In this document: positions 36,016 through 44,782 of the stretch, piece after piece
Layout of the letters: each line of letters opens with the position of its first letter
Position numbering within the stretch: the first letter of the stretch is position 1
Assembly: GCF_019249245.1 (NCBI RefSeq)
Contig: NZ_JAESDK010000010.1
Location: 61,275 to 125,274, forward strand
DNA from: Alteromonas lipotrueiana
Lineage (GTDB): Bacteria > Pseudomonadota > Gammaproteobacteria > Enterobacterales > Alteromonadaceae
DNA length: 64,000 bases
Reading direction: 5' to 3'
The notes under the pieces: generated by a model
Told to the model about the DNA's origin: nothing
What the model saw: the letters and a program-made list of their open reading frames with translations, nothing else
The model's database searches: none
Made by a program: the position numbers and the translations under genes

Positions 36016-37395
36016 ATGACCCAATTTAATACACTTAATCTTTCAGATAATATCGCGAACGCATTGTCATCTGCCGGGTTTGATACCATGACCCAGGTCC
36101 AATCTGCTACCTTACCCGATACGTTGTCTGGCCGGGATGTGTTGGTTCAGGCAAGTACCGGCTCAGGCAAAACAATTGCCTTTGCGGTGGCAGGTTTAAG
36201 TCAGATAGATGTTAGCGATTTTCGTACGCAGCTATTGGTGCTATGCCCTACACGCGAGCTGGCAGCGCAGGTAGGCGAGCAAATTCGGTTGGTAGGGCGT
36301 CAGATGGCCAATCTTAAAGTACTGACCTTATGCGGCGGTGAGCCTATGGGACCGCAAATACAATCGTTAAAGCATGGGGCCTCGGTCGTGGTGGGCACCC
36401 CCGGCCGGCTGGTTGATCATATAAGCCGCCGTACGTTGTCGTTAGCTCACGTTAAAGTGCGGGTACTGGACGAGGCCGACCGTATGCTGGATATGGGTTT
36501 TGCAGATGACTTGGCGAAACTGTTTTCGCTCACCCCTAAAAAAGTGCAAACCCTGTTTTTCTCGGCTACTTACACCGAGCAGGTTGAACATGAAGCCCAA
36601 CGTTATCTGACTCAACCTATAGAGCATCGTCAGGTAAACGAAGATCTGCAAAAACCAGATATTGACCAATTGGTGTTTCGGGTAGATGACACTAATCGTA
36701 TGCAGGTATTACAAGGGGTGTTGTCAGAGTACCAACCTGCAAAGGCGGTAGTGTTTTGTAACCGGCGTGAACAGGTGACTCAGGTTCACGAGATTCTGGA
36801 GAACGCTGGATTTGCAACCCGACCCTTGCAGGGCGAAATGACGCAGCCTCAACGTAATGAAGTGTTGGTACAGTTTGCCAGTGACAGTTTACAGGTACTG
36901 GTTGCGACGGATGTAGCCGCACGTGGCCTGGATGTCAAAGACATTGATTGTGTGATCAACTTTGCGGTTAGCGAAGAAGCCGAAGTGCATATTCACCGCA
37001 TTGGACGCACCGGCAGGGCGGGAGCGAAAGGCACAGCTTATACCCTTTGTAGCGAAGCTGAAGAACCGGCCCTGGGCCGTATCGAGGCGCTATTAGACAC
37101 CGCCTTACCACGTAAAGGCGGACAAAGTCTGCGCTTTCACGCCAATCGAATTAAAGCCCCTGAATTTCAATGCATTGCGGTAGGCGCAGGCAAAAAGCAA
37201 AAGTTACGCCCCACCGATTTTCTTGGGTCACTGACCCAGGAGGCAGGAATAGAAGGCAGTGATATTGGCAAAATTACCGTGCAAAGTCAGGTGAGTTTTG
37301 TTGCGGTTAAACAGCGAAGTGTTAAACGTGCCATGAAGCAATTTCGTGAAGGGCGTATTAAGGGCAAAAAAGTCAGGGCCAGAAAACTTGGATAG
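36016..37395 (+). CDS. dbpA: ATP-dependent RNA helicase DbpA
   Basis: DbpA is a DEAD-box helicase that acts on hairpin 92 of 23S rRNA during assembly of the large ribosomal subunit. The 459-residue protein has motif I ASTGSGKT, PTRELA, VLDEADRMLDMGF, FFSAT, VFCNRRE, ATDVAARGLDV and HRIGRTGRAG. The C-terminal RNA-binding domain (about 385-459) shows KLRPTDFLGSLTQEAGIEG and ends IKGKKVRARKL, which distinguishes DbpA from other DEAD proteins. AAGGA precedes the ATG by six bases. The 3' end overlaps a small ACT-domain gene. Confidence 0.94.
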   Translation: MTQFNTLNLSDNIANALSSAGFDTMTQVQSATLPDTLSGRDVLVQASTGSGKTIAFAVAGLSQIDVSDFRTQLLVLCPTRELAAQVGEQIRLVGRQMANLKVLTLCGGEPMGPQIQSLKHGASVVVGTPGRLVDHISRRTLSLAHVKVRVLDEADRMLDMGFADDLAKLFSLTPKKVQTLFFSATYTEQVEHEAQRYLTQPIEHRQVNEDLQKPDIDQLVFRVDDTNRMQVLQGVLSEYQPAKAVVFCNRREQVTQVHEILENAGFATRPLQGEMTQPQRNEVLVQFASDSLQVLVATDVAARGLDVKDIDCVINFAVSEEAEVHIHRIGRTGRAGAKGTAYTLCSEAEEPALGRIEALLDTALPRKGGQSLRFHANRIKAPEFQCIAVGAGKKQKLRPTDFLGSLTQEAGIEGSDIGKITVQSQVSFVAVKQRSVKRAMKQFREGRIKGKKVRARKLG

Positions 37396-37831
37396 CCTCT
37401 TTCCGGAAAAAACACACGGAGAAACCGATTTAGCCACGTTGTTAAAAGGGCTATCGCCTGTCGTTATTGCGACTGACTTTTGGTATTGCCTGGTAACCGA
37501 AGCACAATTAAAGATGCTTTCGCTTGACGATATTTATGGTTTATTTCGTGAAGCAGAAGGCATTACAGTTATTTTAAATGAGCCTGCAACCGGACCCGCC
37601 GGATTGGCAGAAAAAGTATCAAAAATGCAAGGCCCGTTTGCGGCCATTACCTGTCAGGTACACTCAAGTTTAGCGGCGGTAGGACTTACCGCAACAATAG
37701 CCAGGGCGCTGACTCAGCATAATATCAGTGCCAATGTGGTGGCTGGGTTTTACCATGACCATATATTTGTCGCTACTGAGCATGCTGATAAAGCGTGTCG
37801 CGTTATGCAGCAACTGGGCTTGCAAAGTTAA
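37388..37831 (+). CDS. ACT domain protein of unknown function
   Basis: The 147-residue product has two ACT-like halves, of which the second is clear: GPFAAITCQVHSSLAAVGLTATIARALTQHNISANVVAGFYHDHIFV matches small-molecule sensing ACT repeats of the ACT_7/CASTOR-like type (quoted ends only differ by a few residues from family patterns). It is probably a ligand sensor; no catalytic domain is attached. The likely start is a TTG overlapping the dbpA stop by eight bases, because dbpA coding continues to that point; the upstream ribosome site is weak. A terminator follows. Confidence 0.75.
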   Translation: MDSLFPEKTHGETDLATLLKGLSPVVIATDFWYCLVTEAQLKMLSLDDIYGLFREAEGITVILNEPATGPAGLAEKVSKMQGPFAAITCQVHSSLAAVGLTATIARALTQHNISANVVAGFYHDHIFVATEHADKACRVMQQLGLQS

Positions 37832-37870
37832 TCAGCTGTTTTGGGTTTGATGAATACTGCACACAATAAA

Positions 37871-37891
37871 AAAGGGCCCTAAAGGCCCTTT
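37871..37891. terminator. Bidirectional terminator between the ACT gene and the M13 peptidase gene
   Basis: An eight-base-pair stem AAAGGGCC / GGCCCTTT with a CTAAA loop. On the minus strand it is followed by a T-rich run, on the plus strand by TGTGTTTATT, so it fits the leftward peptidase gene best. Confidence 0.87.
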
Positions 37892-37918
37892 GTGTTTATT
37901 AAAACTGATAACCTGTGC

Positions 37919-39976
37919 TTACCAAATTTTAACGCGTTTGGCAGGGGGTAGGTACAACTCATCCTCTTGGGTCACATCAAAGGCTTCATAAAACTCAGGA
38001 ACATTGCGCACTGCGCCATTTGCTCTGAATACAGCAGGCGAATGCGGGTCGGTTTGTACTTGGGTACGTAAAGCCTCGTCACGGTATTTGCTGGCCCAAA
38101 CCTGGGCATAACCAATAAATACCCGCTGCTGACCGGTAAAGCCATCCATTATAGGGGCGGTTTCACCATCTAGCGACATTTCGTAAGCTTTAAGCGCAAT
38201 ACTGATACCGCCCAAATCGCCGATGTTCTCGCCTAGGGTAAATTCGCCGTTGACGTTTAACCCTGGCAGGGCTTCAAACTCGTTGTACTGTTCGACCAAC
38301 ATATTTGTACGGTTTTCAAATTCTTTTTTGTCGGTGTCGGTCCACCAGTTACGCAGCGCGCCATCACCATCAAAGGTCGCTCCAGAGTCATCAAAGCCAT
38401 GGCCAATTTCGTGACCAATTACGGCCCCGATACCACCATAGTTAACAGCATCGTCGGCTTCCATATCAAAAAATGGGGGTTGCAGAATAGCGGCAGGAAA
38501 CACAATCTCGTTCAAGGCCGGGCTGTAGTAAGCGTTAACGGTTTGCGGCGTGATACCCCATTCGTAATCTCTTACCGGACCTCCTTGTTTTTCAAGCATC
38601 TCTTCGTAAGCAACTTCTGCCGAACGCTTCAAATTACCCACCAGATCGTCGGGCTCAACCTCTAGCGCTGAGTAGTCTTTCCACTGGTCGGGGTAGCCAA
38701 TTTTCACGGTAAACTTAGACAGTTTATCTAAGGCTTCTTTGCGGGTCTCATCGGTCATCCAGTCAAGATTCTGAATACTGGTTTTATAGGCTGCCAGTAA
38801 ATTATCGACCAGTTTTTTCATGCGTTCTTTAGCTGCAGGCGGAAAGTGTTTTTCTACGTACACTTTGCCTATGACTTCGCCCACAGTGCCATTAAGTAAT
38901 GACACCGCCCGACGCCATTGGGGACGCTGCTCTTCAACACCGCTTAATGCTTTTCCGTAGAAGGCAAAGCTTTCTTCATCAATGTCGGTACTTAACCGTG
39001 TAGCATTGGCATGCAACAAATGCCACTTAAGGTAAGTTTGCCAGGTTTGTAGATCGGTCTGGGTAATAAGGCTATCTAGTTGAGCCAGATAGTCATTTTG
39101 CATAATAACCAGGCCATCTAAATCGTTGAGTTTTAATTCTGATAAAAACAAATCCCAGTCAAACTCGTTCATGACGCTATCGAGGTTGTCCACGGCCACT
39201 TTGTCGTAGTTGGCAGCCCAGTCTCGGGTCAGTTCTTTTTTCATGTGCAATTCAGCGATAGAGGTTTCTAGCGCCATGATGGTTTCGGCTTTTTTCTGGC
39301 TGTCTTTTATGCCAGCCAAATTGAGCATATTCGCAATATGCGTCTGATATTTTTCGCGAAGCTCAACCGACTTTTCATCATCGTTGAAGTAGTATTCACG
39401 ATCAGGAAGGCCCAGACCACTTTGATACGCATAAATCATATATGTGTCTGGTGATTTAAAGTCGGCGTACTGACCTAGTACAAAAGGAGCCCCGAAATTG
39501 TATTTATTAGCGTAAGCAAAATATTGGGTTAATGCTTTATAAGAATCAATGTTGTTAATCATCTCCATTTCATCTTTTATTGGCGATAGACCCAGTTTGT
39601 TGCGGGTTTCTGTATCCATGTAGCTTTTGTAAAAATCACCGACTTTTTGTTCGTTACTGCCTTTAGCAAACTCACCTTCAGCTGAGCTCTTTATGATTTT
39701 TATAACATCATCTTGTGCGGCATCACGTAAAATCTGAAAGCTGCCATATGAAGACTTATCGGCGGGAATTTCTACCGTATCCAGCCAACTGCCATTAACG
39801 TACTGGTAAAAGTTGTCGCCCGGATCGACCGAGGTGTCCATATTTTCTTTCATCACCCCAGAGGTTAACTGTTGTTGTGACTGACTTACGTTAGGTTCTG
39901 TCTGAACATTGTTTGAAGGTGTGCCGCACGCGGTCAGGGCCATGAGTACGGACAAGCTCAGAAGGGTTTTTTTCAT
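37919..39976 (-). CDS. pepO: M13 family metallopeptidase, lipoprotein (PepO-like)
   Basis: A neprilysin-type zinc endopeptidase anchored to the envelope. The signal peptide starts MKKTLLSLSVLMALTAC, with lipobox LTAC and acylated C17. The M13 N-terminal domain begins around DPGDNFYQYVNGSW; the C-terminal peptidase carries NAYYSPALNEIVFPAAILQ, HEIGH for zinc binding and GENIGDLGG with the third ligand, and it ends KRVKIW, close to the CxxW end of the family. It has 685 residues from the ATG preceded by AGGAA; an earlier in-frame start would spoil the signal peptide. It probably degrades short peptides in the periplasm. Confidence 0.93.
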   Translation of the reverse strand: MKKTLLSLSVLMALTACGTPSNNVQTEPNVSQSQQQLTSGVMKENMDTSVDPGDNFYQYVNGSWLDTVEIPADKSSYGSFQILRDAAQDDVIKIIKSSAEGEFAKGSNEQKVGDFYKSYMDTETRNKLGLSPIKDEMEMINNIDSYKALTQYFAYANKYNFGAPFVLGQYADFKSPDTYMIYAYQSGLGLPDREYYFNDDEKSVELREKYQTHIANMLNLAGIKDSQKKAETIMALETSIAELHMKKELTRDWAANYDKVAVDNLDSVMNEFDWDLFLSELKLNDLDGLVIMQNDYLAQLDSLITQTDLQTWQTYLKWHLLHANATRLSTDIDEESFAFYGKALSGVEEQRPQWRRAVSLLNGTVGEVIGKVYVEKHFPPAAKERMKKLVDNLLAAYKTSIQNLDWMTDETRKEALDKLSKFTVKIGYPDQWKDYSALEVEPDDLVGNLKRSAEVAYEEMLEKQGGPVRDYEWGITPQTVNAYYSPALNEIVFPAAILQPPFFDMEADDAVNYGGIGAVIGHEIGHGFDDSGATFDGDGALRNWWTDTDKKEFENRTNMLVEQYNEFEALPGLNVNGEFTLGENIGDLGGISIALKAYEMSLDGETAPIMDGFTGQQRVFIGYAQVWASKYRDEALRTQVQTDPHSPAVFRANGAVRNVPEFYEAFDVTQEDELYLPPAKRVKIW

Positions 39977-40349
39977 TGTTATTCCTGTTGTAGTTATCGT
40001 GTGAAAAATATGCATTTTATTTATTAACATGGGTGAGCTATAAAAATCTTCTTTTTGGGGTAAAAAACATAAGTTGTAACATCTTAGTGTTCACAAGAAG
40101 TGTAAAGGTGGCACTGCAGTATGCAGACACCACTTATTTTTATGTTTACTTTATGGAGCCATGTGGGTTTATAACGTTCGGTGGTATCATTGCGCCCATT
40201 TTGCGTTGCTTACTCAGTATTTTGTCAAACAGTAACCGAATATTTCCGGCGGAATGCCAACAGGGGATTGTCGGAATAATAATTTTGTATCGCAAACCGT
40301 ATCATAGGGCCCCGGTGGGCGCTCATCACGTATTTAAAAAAGAGTCGCT
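39977..40349. other. Intergenic region between divergent pepO and the ABC exporter
   Basis: These 373 bases presumably hold the divergent promoters. The only clear structure is an interrupted hairpin at 40108-40133 (GTGG..CTGCA-GTA-TGCAG..CCAC) followed by TTATTTTTAT, which could be a weak terminator or a protein site. A 113-codon plus-strand frame over most of the region lacks family resemblance and is not called. Confidence 0.5.
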
Positions 40350-42191
40350 ATGTTTTCATTTTTTGAACGACTAACTCAGCCGTTTCCTGATCAGTCACCT
40401 ACCCAGCCCCCTAAGGGCATCGTCGCGTTTTGTCGGCATTACAGCCATGGCATGTGGAAAATTATTGCCATGGTGTCTTTGCTTAGCGCAGTAGTAGCGG
40501 TTTTAGAGGTCACCCTGTTTGGTTTTTTGGGCCAAATGGTCGACTGGTTTTCTGAACATGATCGCGAAACATTTCTAGCGAATGAAAAATGGACGCTGGT
40601 GGGGATGGGGTTCACCGTCCTGGTGCTTATTCCCGGGTTTATTTTGCTAAGGTCGCTGTTTAGTCGCCAGGCACTTATGGCGAACTATCCTATGCGAATT
40701 CGCTGGCAGGCGCACCGTTACTTACTGGGCCAAAGTTTAAGTTTTTTTCACGATGAATTTGCCGGACGGGTCGCCACCAAGGTAATGCAAACGGCGTTGT
40801 CAGTGCGTGAAACAGTAATGAAAGTGCTGGATCTGCTGGTCTACATCAGTGTGTACTTTATCTCTATGGTAGTGCTGGTATTTGCCACCGACTGGCGGCT
40901 GGCCGTGCCGCTGATTATTTGGTTCTTTGTGTATATAGCCATACTGCGGGCCCTGGTACCCAAACTCAAAACGGTATCTCAGCGGCAGGCTGACGCCAGG
41001 TCAATTATGACCGGGCGCATAGTAGACAGCTACACCAATATTACTACGGTAAAGCTGTTTTCACATAGTCGTCGCGAAGCGGACTATGCCAAGCAGAGTA
41101 TGGACGGCTTCTTACATACGGTTTACCCGCAAATGCGGTTGGTTACCATTTTGGAAAGCTGTGTTGAGATGGCAAATGCCATTTTAATTTTTGCAGTGGG
41201 GGCGTTATCTATTTACCTGTGGTTGCACGAGGCTGTGTCGCCCGGCGATATCGCGATAGCAGTAAGTTTATGTTTGCGCCTAAACGGAATGTCGCACTGG
41301 ATCATGTGGGAAGTATCAGGTTTATTTGAAAATCTGGGTACGGTGCAAGATGGCATTAATACCCTGTCACAGCCTGTGGCAGTAAAAGATAAACCCGATG
41401 CCAGCGCGCTCAAAGTAAACGGCGGCAAAATCGAATTCGACAAGGTTAATTTTGGATATATGGGGGCTAACAATACACCCATAGAAGTATTTAAAAACCT
41501 TAATATCGATATACGTGCTGGTGAGAAGGTAGGGCTGGTAGGGCGCTCTGGCGCGGGTAAATCGACCCTGGTAAACCTGCTTATGCGGTTCTACGATACC
41601 CAGTCTGGTGCCATCCGGATTGACGGTAAAGCCATTGATGAAGTACCTCAGGAAAGTTTACGCTCCTTGATTAGCATGGTGACGCAGGATACCTCGCTGA
41701 TGCACCGTTCGGTACGCGACAATATCTTGTATGGGCGCACCGATGCTACCGATGAGCAGGTGATTGCTGCGGCTAAACAAGCCGAAGCGCATGAGTTCAT
41801 CCTTAGCCTGACCGACAGTGCCGGGCGCACCGGCTACGATGCCCACGTGGGCGAGCGCGGTGTGAAGCTGTCTGGCGGCCAGCGTCAGCGTATTGCTATC
41901 GCCCGGGTGCTGTTAAAAGACGCGCCTATTTTGATTCTGGACGAAGCGACCTCAGCGCTGGACTCTGAAGTGGAAGCGGCCATTCAGGAATGCCTGAACT
42001 CGGTGATGCAAAATAAAACTGTTCTGGCCATCGCGCACCGGCTATCGACCATCGCCCAGATGGACCGGCTGTTGGTATTAGATAATGGTCAGGTCGTAGA
42101 GTCGGGCACCCACAGTGAACTGGTGGCCCAAAAAGGCATTTATGCAAAATTGTGGGCGCATCAGACCGGAGGCTTTATCGGCGTTGAATAA
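40350..42191 (+). CDS. ABC exporter, fused membrane and ATPase domains (MsbA/multidrug type)
   Basis: A half-transporter of 613 residues that would act as a homodimer. Six membrane helices fill about residues 35-330. The ATPase domain follows, with Walker A GRSGAGKST at 398-406, the Q-loop VTQDTSL, signature LSGGQ from residue 507, Walker B LILDEATSALD from about 528 and the switch histidine in AIAHRLSTIAQMDR. The sequence is of the lipid or multidrug exporter group; the substrate cannot be told. Forty-two bases separate it from a downstream TPR lipoprotein gene, suggesting co-transcription. Confidence 0.9.
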   Translation: MFSFFERLTQPFPDQSPTQPPKGIVAFCRHYSHGMWKIIAMVSLLSAVVAVLEVTLFGFLGQMVDWFSEHDRETFLANEKWTLVGMGFTVLVLIPGFILLRSLFSRQALMANYPMRIRWQAHRYLLGQSLSFFHDEFAGRVATKVMQTALSVRETVMKVLDLLVYISVYFISMVVLVFATDWRLAVPLIIWFFVYIAILRALVPKLKTVSQRQADARSIMTGRIVDSYTNITTVKLFSHSRREADYAKQSMDGFLHTVYPQMRLVTILESCVEMANAILIFAVGALSIYLWLHEAVSPGDIAIAVSLCLRLNGMSHWIMWEVSGLFENLGTVQDGINTLSQPVAVKDKPDASALKVNGGKIEFDKVNFGYMGANNTPIEVFKNLNIDIRAGEKVGLVGRSGAGKSTLVNLLMRFYDTQSGAIRIDGKAIDEVPQESLRSLISMVTQDTSLMHRSVRDNILYGRTDATDEQVIAAAKQAEAHEFILSLTDSAGRTGYDAHVGERGVKLSGGQRQRIAIARVLLKDAPILILDEATSALDSEVEAAIQECLNSVMQNKTVLAIAHRLSTIAQMDRLLVLDNGQVVESGTHSELVAQKGIYAKLWAHQTGGFIGVE

Positions 42192-42233
42192 CCGTGTATT
42201 AATATAGGTACAGCGTTTAAAGGGAAGTAAGCA

Positions 42234-43412
42234 GTGCGGCCAGAACAAATTATTTTTATTATACTGATGGTATTACTTGGGGTTAGCGCCTGCGCAACCC
42301 CGGTAACGCCCATTGAAAAGGCACCTGACCCACTAAACTGGCAACAGTATTATTCGACACAGGGCGTCCCTGTGGTACCGGTGCTAAATGAACATAATGT
42401 GTACGCTTTATCTGAAACCCAGCGTAAAAGGTTTTTGACATGGTTCGAGGCACCGGCGCAGCAGCACTTACTGCCCCATAAGCGACTGGCTGCTTATCTG
42501 GAAAATACCTTACACGGTTTTTCTTTTAGTGGTAGCACCCATACGGCGCAAGAAGCGGCGCGTGAGGCAGAAGGAAACTGTCTGAGTCTGGCAATTCTTA
42601 CTGCCGCTTATGCCCGTCTGGCCAATCTTGAAATTAAATTCCAGGCCGTCAATAGCCCTCCCTTGTATAAAAAATACGGCGATCTGATGCTTATTTCGTC
42701 GCATGTAAGGACCAAGATTTTAAAGCCCGCTGTCAAGGATGATTCGACGAGCGAAAATACCCTGAAAATCAGCCAGGGCGGGATCATTATTGATTACTTT
42801 CCACAGTTCGATAATGTGACCGGCGGGGATGTCTCCGGGAATGGGGTAACGGCCATGTTTTATCGTAACCACGTAGCACAGGCATTGATCGAAAGCCGCT
42901 ACGCTGAAGCGTTCTGGCTGGCTGATAAAGCCTTAACACTGGCGCCGGATGATCCTGAAAATATTGCCGCAATGGCGCTGACGTTAAGGCGCTTAGGCAG
43001 GGGTGAGGAGGCAGACAAGTTGTACCAGCGAAGCGTCGAAGCGGGGATAAATAATGTCACTTTGTTAAGTAACTATGGTAAACACCTGCAAATAACCGGT
43101 AAATATGCGCAAGCCGATGAGATAGACAAACTGATATTGGATAACGAAGACGACAATCCCTATGCCTGGGTGGTTCTGGGCCATGAGCGACTCGCCGCAA
43201 AGCAACCACGAAGGGCAGAAGCATTGTTCAAAAAAGCGTTGCGCCTGGCGCCTTATCTGGATGATATTTATATGGGCCTGGCCAGTAGCTATTTTTTACA
43301 GGGAAAGCGTCTGCTGGCGGAAGAAGCGCTAACACGTGCTTATGAACTGGCATGGGATGAAAAGTCAAAATTGCAGTATGAAAAAAAACTCAGCGTATTA
43401 GAAACTTTTTAA
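42234..43412 (+). CDS. TPR-repeat lipoprotein with transglutaminase-like N-terminal region
   Basis: The 392-residue precursor has a signal peptide ending in the lipobox VSAC (acylated C20). The first half contains EAEGNCLSLAILTAAYARL, which resembles the cysteine-bearing core of transglutaminase-like (Transglut_core2) proteins. From about residue 215 to the end there are tandem tetratricopeptide repeats, for example YAEAFWLADKALTLAPDDPE and PRRAEALFKKALRLAPYLDD. It probably serves as an envelope scaffold or protease-like factor; no specific function is known. Translation starts at GTG after AGGGAAG. Confidence 0.8.
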   Translation: MRPEQIIFIILMVLLGVSACATPVTPIEKAPDPLNWQQYYSTQGVPVVPVLNEHNVYALSETQRKRFLTWFEAPAQQHLLPHKRLAAYLENTLHGFSFSGSTHTAQEAAREAEGNCLSLAILTAAYARLANLEIKFQAVNSPPLYKKYGDLMLISSHVRTKILKPAVKDDSTSENTLKISQGGIIIDYFPQFDNVTGGDVSGNGVTAMFYRNHVAQALIESRYAEAFWLADKALTLAPDDPENIAAMALTLRRLGRGEEADKLYQRSVEAGINNVTLLSNYGKHLQITGKYAQADEIDKLILDNEDDNPYAWVVLGHERLAAKQPRRAEALFKKALRLAPYLDDIYMGLASSYFLQGKRLLAEEALTRAYELAWDEKSKLQYEKKLSVLETF

Positions 43413-43470
43413 CTGAAGTTGTAACCATAGACACGCAGCGATTACAGGGTGGTTTAAACCGATAAAACCC

Positions 43471-43498
43471 TTGTATCTGCGACGATCATCAGTATAAT
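43471..43498 (+). promoter_or_regulatory. Promoter for tRNA-Trp-secE-nusG
   Basis: TTGTAT (43471-43476) and a perfect TATAAT (43493-43498) are 16 bases apart, followed by TCGCATCCCTCC, a GC-rich discriminator region common at stable-RNA promoters. Confidence 0.7.
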
Positions 43499-43592
43499 TC
43501 GCATCCCTCCTTGCGAATCCGCACTTTCCTTAAGATAAGACGCAAAATTCACAAGGACAATGTTAGTAGAATGCCGTATTTATCGGTACTAA

Positions 43593-43669
43593 AGGGGTGT
43601 AGTTCGAATTGGTAGAACAGCGGTCTCCAAAACCGATGGTTGGGGGTTCGAGTCCCTCCACCCCTGCCA
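43593..43669 (+). tRNA. tRNA-Trp (anticodon CCA)
   Basis: The 77-base gene folds as a complete cloverleaf: acceptor AGGGGTG / CACCCCT, D stem GTTC / GAAC, anticodon loop CTCCAAA with CCA at 43627-43629, T arm with TTCGAGT, and an encoded 3' CCA. The anticodon stem GCGGT / ACCGA has a G27-A43 mismatch at its base where E. coli has a C-G pair. It precedes secE, with which it is likely co-transcribed. Confidence 0.98.
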
Positions 43670-43728
43670 GATTGATTGTTCTGTGAATATGTCACAGAGA
43701 AACAACGCAGTATTGCTAGGATCGTATC

Positions 43729-44106
43729 ATGAGCGAAAAAACGGAAAGTTCGTCCAACCCTTTGGACATGTTTAAATGGGTGGTCGTATTCGCCTTATTA
43801 GCTGGCGTTATCACTGCCAACTACATGTATGGTGAAATGTCCGTACTTTATCGTGCGATTGCTGCCGTAGTAATTGTAGCGATTGCAGGTTTTATTGCTG
43901 CGACGACCGAAAAGGGCAGTGCGTTTATTACCTTCGCGAAAGAATCGCGAATGGAAGTACGTAAAGTGGTTTGGCCGACCCGTCAAGAAACCAATCAAAC
44001 TACGTTGATTGTTATGGTAGCCACGTTGGTAATGGCACTGATCCTTTGGGGTCTGGATGGCATTATCGTTCGTGTAGTTGGATTTATTACTGGAATTGGA
44101 GCGTAA
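43729..44106 (+). CDS. secE: Preprotein translocase subunit SecE
   Basis: SecE clamps SecY in the inner-membrane Sec channel. The 125-residue protein has three membrane segments (about 16-34, 40-58 and 93-115), as in E. coli, and the conserved amphipathic region ESRMEVRKVVWPTRQETNQTT just before the last helix. AGGA lies seven bases before the ATG. nusG follows after three bases. No tufB gene lies between tRNA-Trp and secE. Confidence 0.97.
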   Translation: MSEKTESSSNPLDMFKWVVVFALLAGVITANYMYGEMSVLYRAIAAVVIVAIAGFIAATTEKGSAFITFAKESRMEVRKVVWPTRQETNQTTLIVMVATLVMALILWGLDGIIVRVVGFITGIGA

Positions 44107-44109
44107 CGT

Positions 44110-44655
44110 ATGTCTGAAGAAGCAAAGAAAAGATGGTACGTAGTACAAGCTTATTCTCAGTACGAAGCCCGGGTTAAAAAGACCCTGCTTGAATACATTA
44201 AAATGCATGAAATGGAACAGTACTTTGGGCAGGTTTTGGTACCTACCGAAGAAGTTGTTGAAATGCGTGCTGGCCAGAAACGCAAATCAGAGCGTAAGTT
44301 TTACCCTGGTTATGTGCTGGTTGAAATGGAAATGAACGAAGATTCCTGGCACCTTGTGAAAAGCGTGCCTCGGGTACTTGGTTTTATTGGTGGCTCTTCT
44401 GACCGCCCTATGCCTATTTCACAGCGCGAAGCAGATGCTATTTTGAATCGGCTTGAAGAGTCGGTTGATAAACCTAAGCCGAAAACATTGTTTGAGCCAG
44501 GTGAAGTGGTACGGGTTACTGACGGTCCTTTTGCAGACTTTAACGGTGTCGTTGAAGAAGTCGATTATGAAAAGAGCCGCGTAAAAGTATCGGTTCTTAT
44601 TTTTGGCCGTTCGACCCCCGTTGACCTTGAATTCGGTCAGGTTGAAAAAGGCTAG
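44110..44655 (+). CDS. nusG: Transcription termination/antitermination factor NusG
   Basis: NusG binds the RNA polymerase clamp and links it to Rho or ribosomal S10. The N-terminal NGN domain starts [16 protein letters not shown] and includes [12 protein letters not shown]; the C-terminal KOW domain contains [19 protein letters not shown] and [14 protein letters not shown]. The 181 residues equal the E. coli length. It is the last gene of the secE unit because a terminator and an opposite-strand operon follow, in contrast to the usual nusG-rplK continuity. Confidence 0.98.
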   Translation: MSEEAKKRWYVVQAYSQYEARVKKTLLEYIKMHEMEQYFGQVLVPTEEVVEMRAGQKRKSERKFYPGYVLVEMEMNEDSWHLVKSVPRVLGFIGGSSDRPMPISQREADAILNRLEESVDKPKPKTLFEPGEVVRVTDGPFADFNGVVEEVDYEKSRVKVSVLIFGRSTPVDLEFGQVEKG

Positions 44656-44665
44656 ATAATTATTC

Positions 44666-44704
44666 GCCACGCTGTCGTTCGAGAGCGTGGCCACTTTCCT
44701 TTTG
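44666..44704 (+). terminator. Terminator after nusG
   Basis: An eight-base-pair stem GCCACGCT / AGCGTGGC with a ten-base loop is followed by a T-rich stretch (CACTTTCCTTTTGTT). It separates secE-nusG from the opposite-strand iron operon. Confidence 0.78.
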
Positions 44705-44782
44705 TTCAGTTAGCGTTTGTTAACGAAGCTCCTATCAAACTCAGCCCCTATCAAACAACTTAATCTGTGTGAATATTAATTA

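Noticed and set aside
40033..40374. 113-codon plus-strand frame before the ABC exporter
   Set aside because: No ribosome site, no family resemblance, and it runs into the exporter start; it lies over a divergent promoter region.
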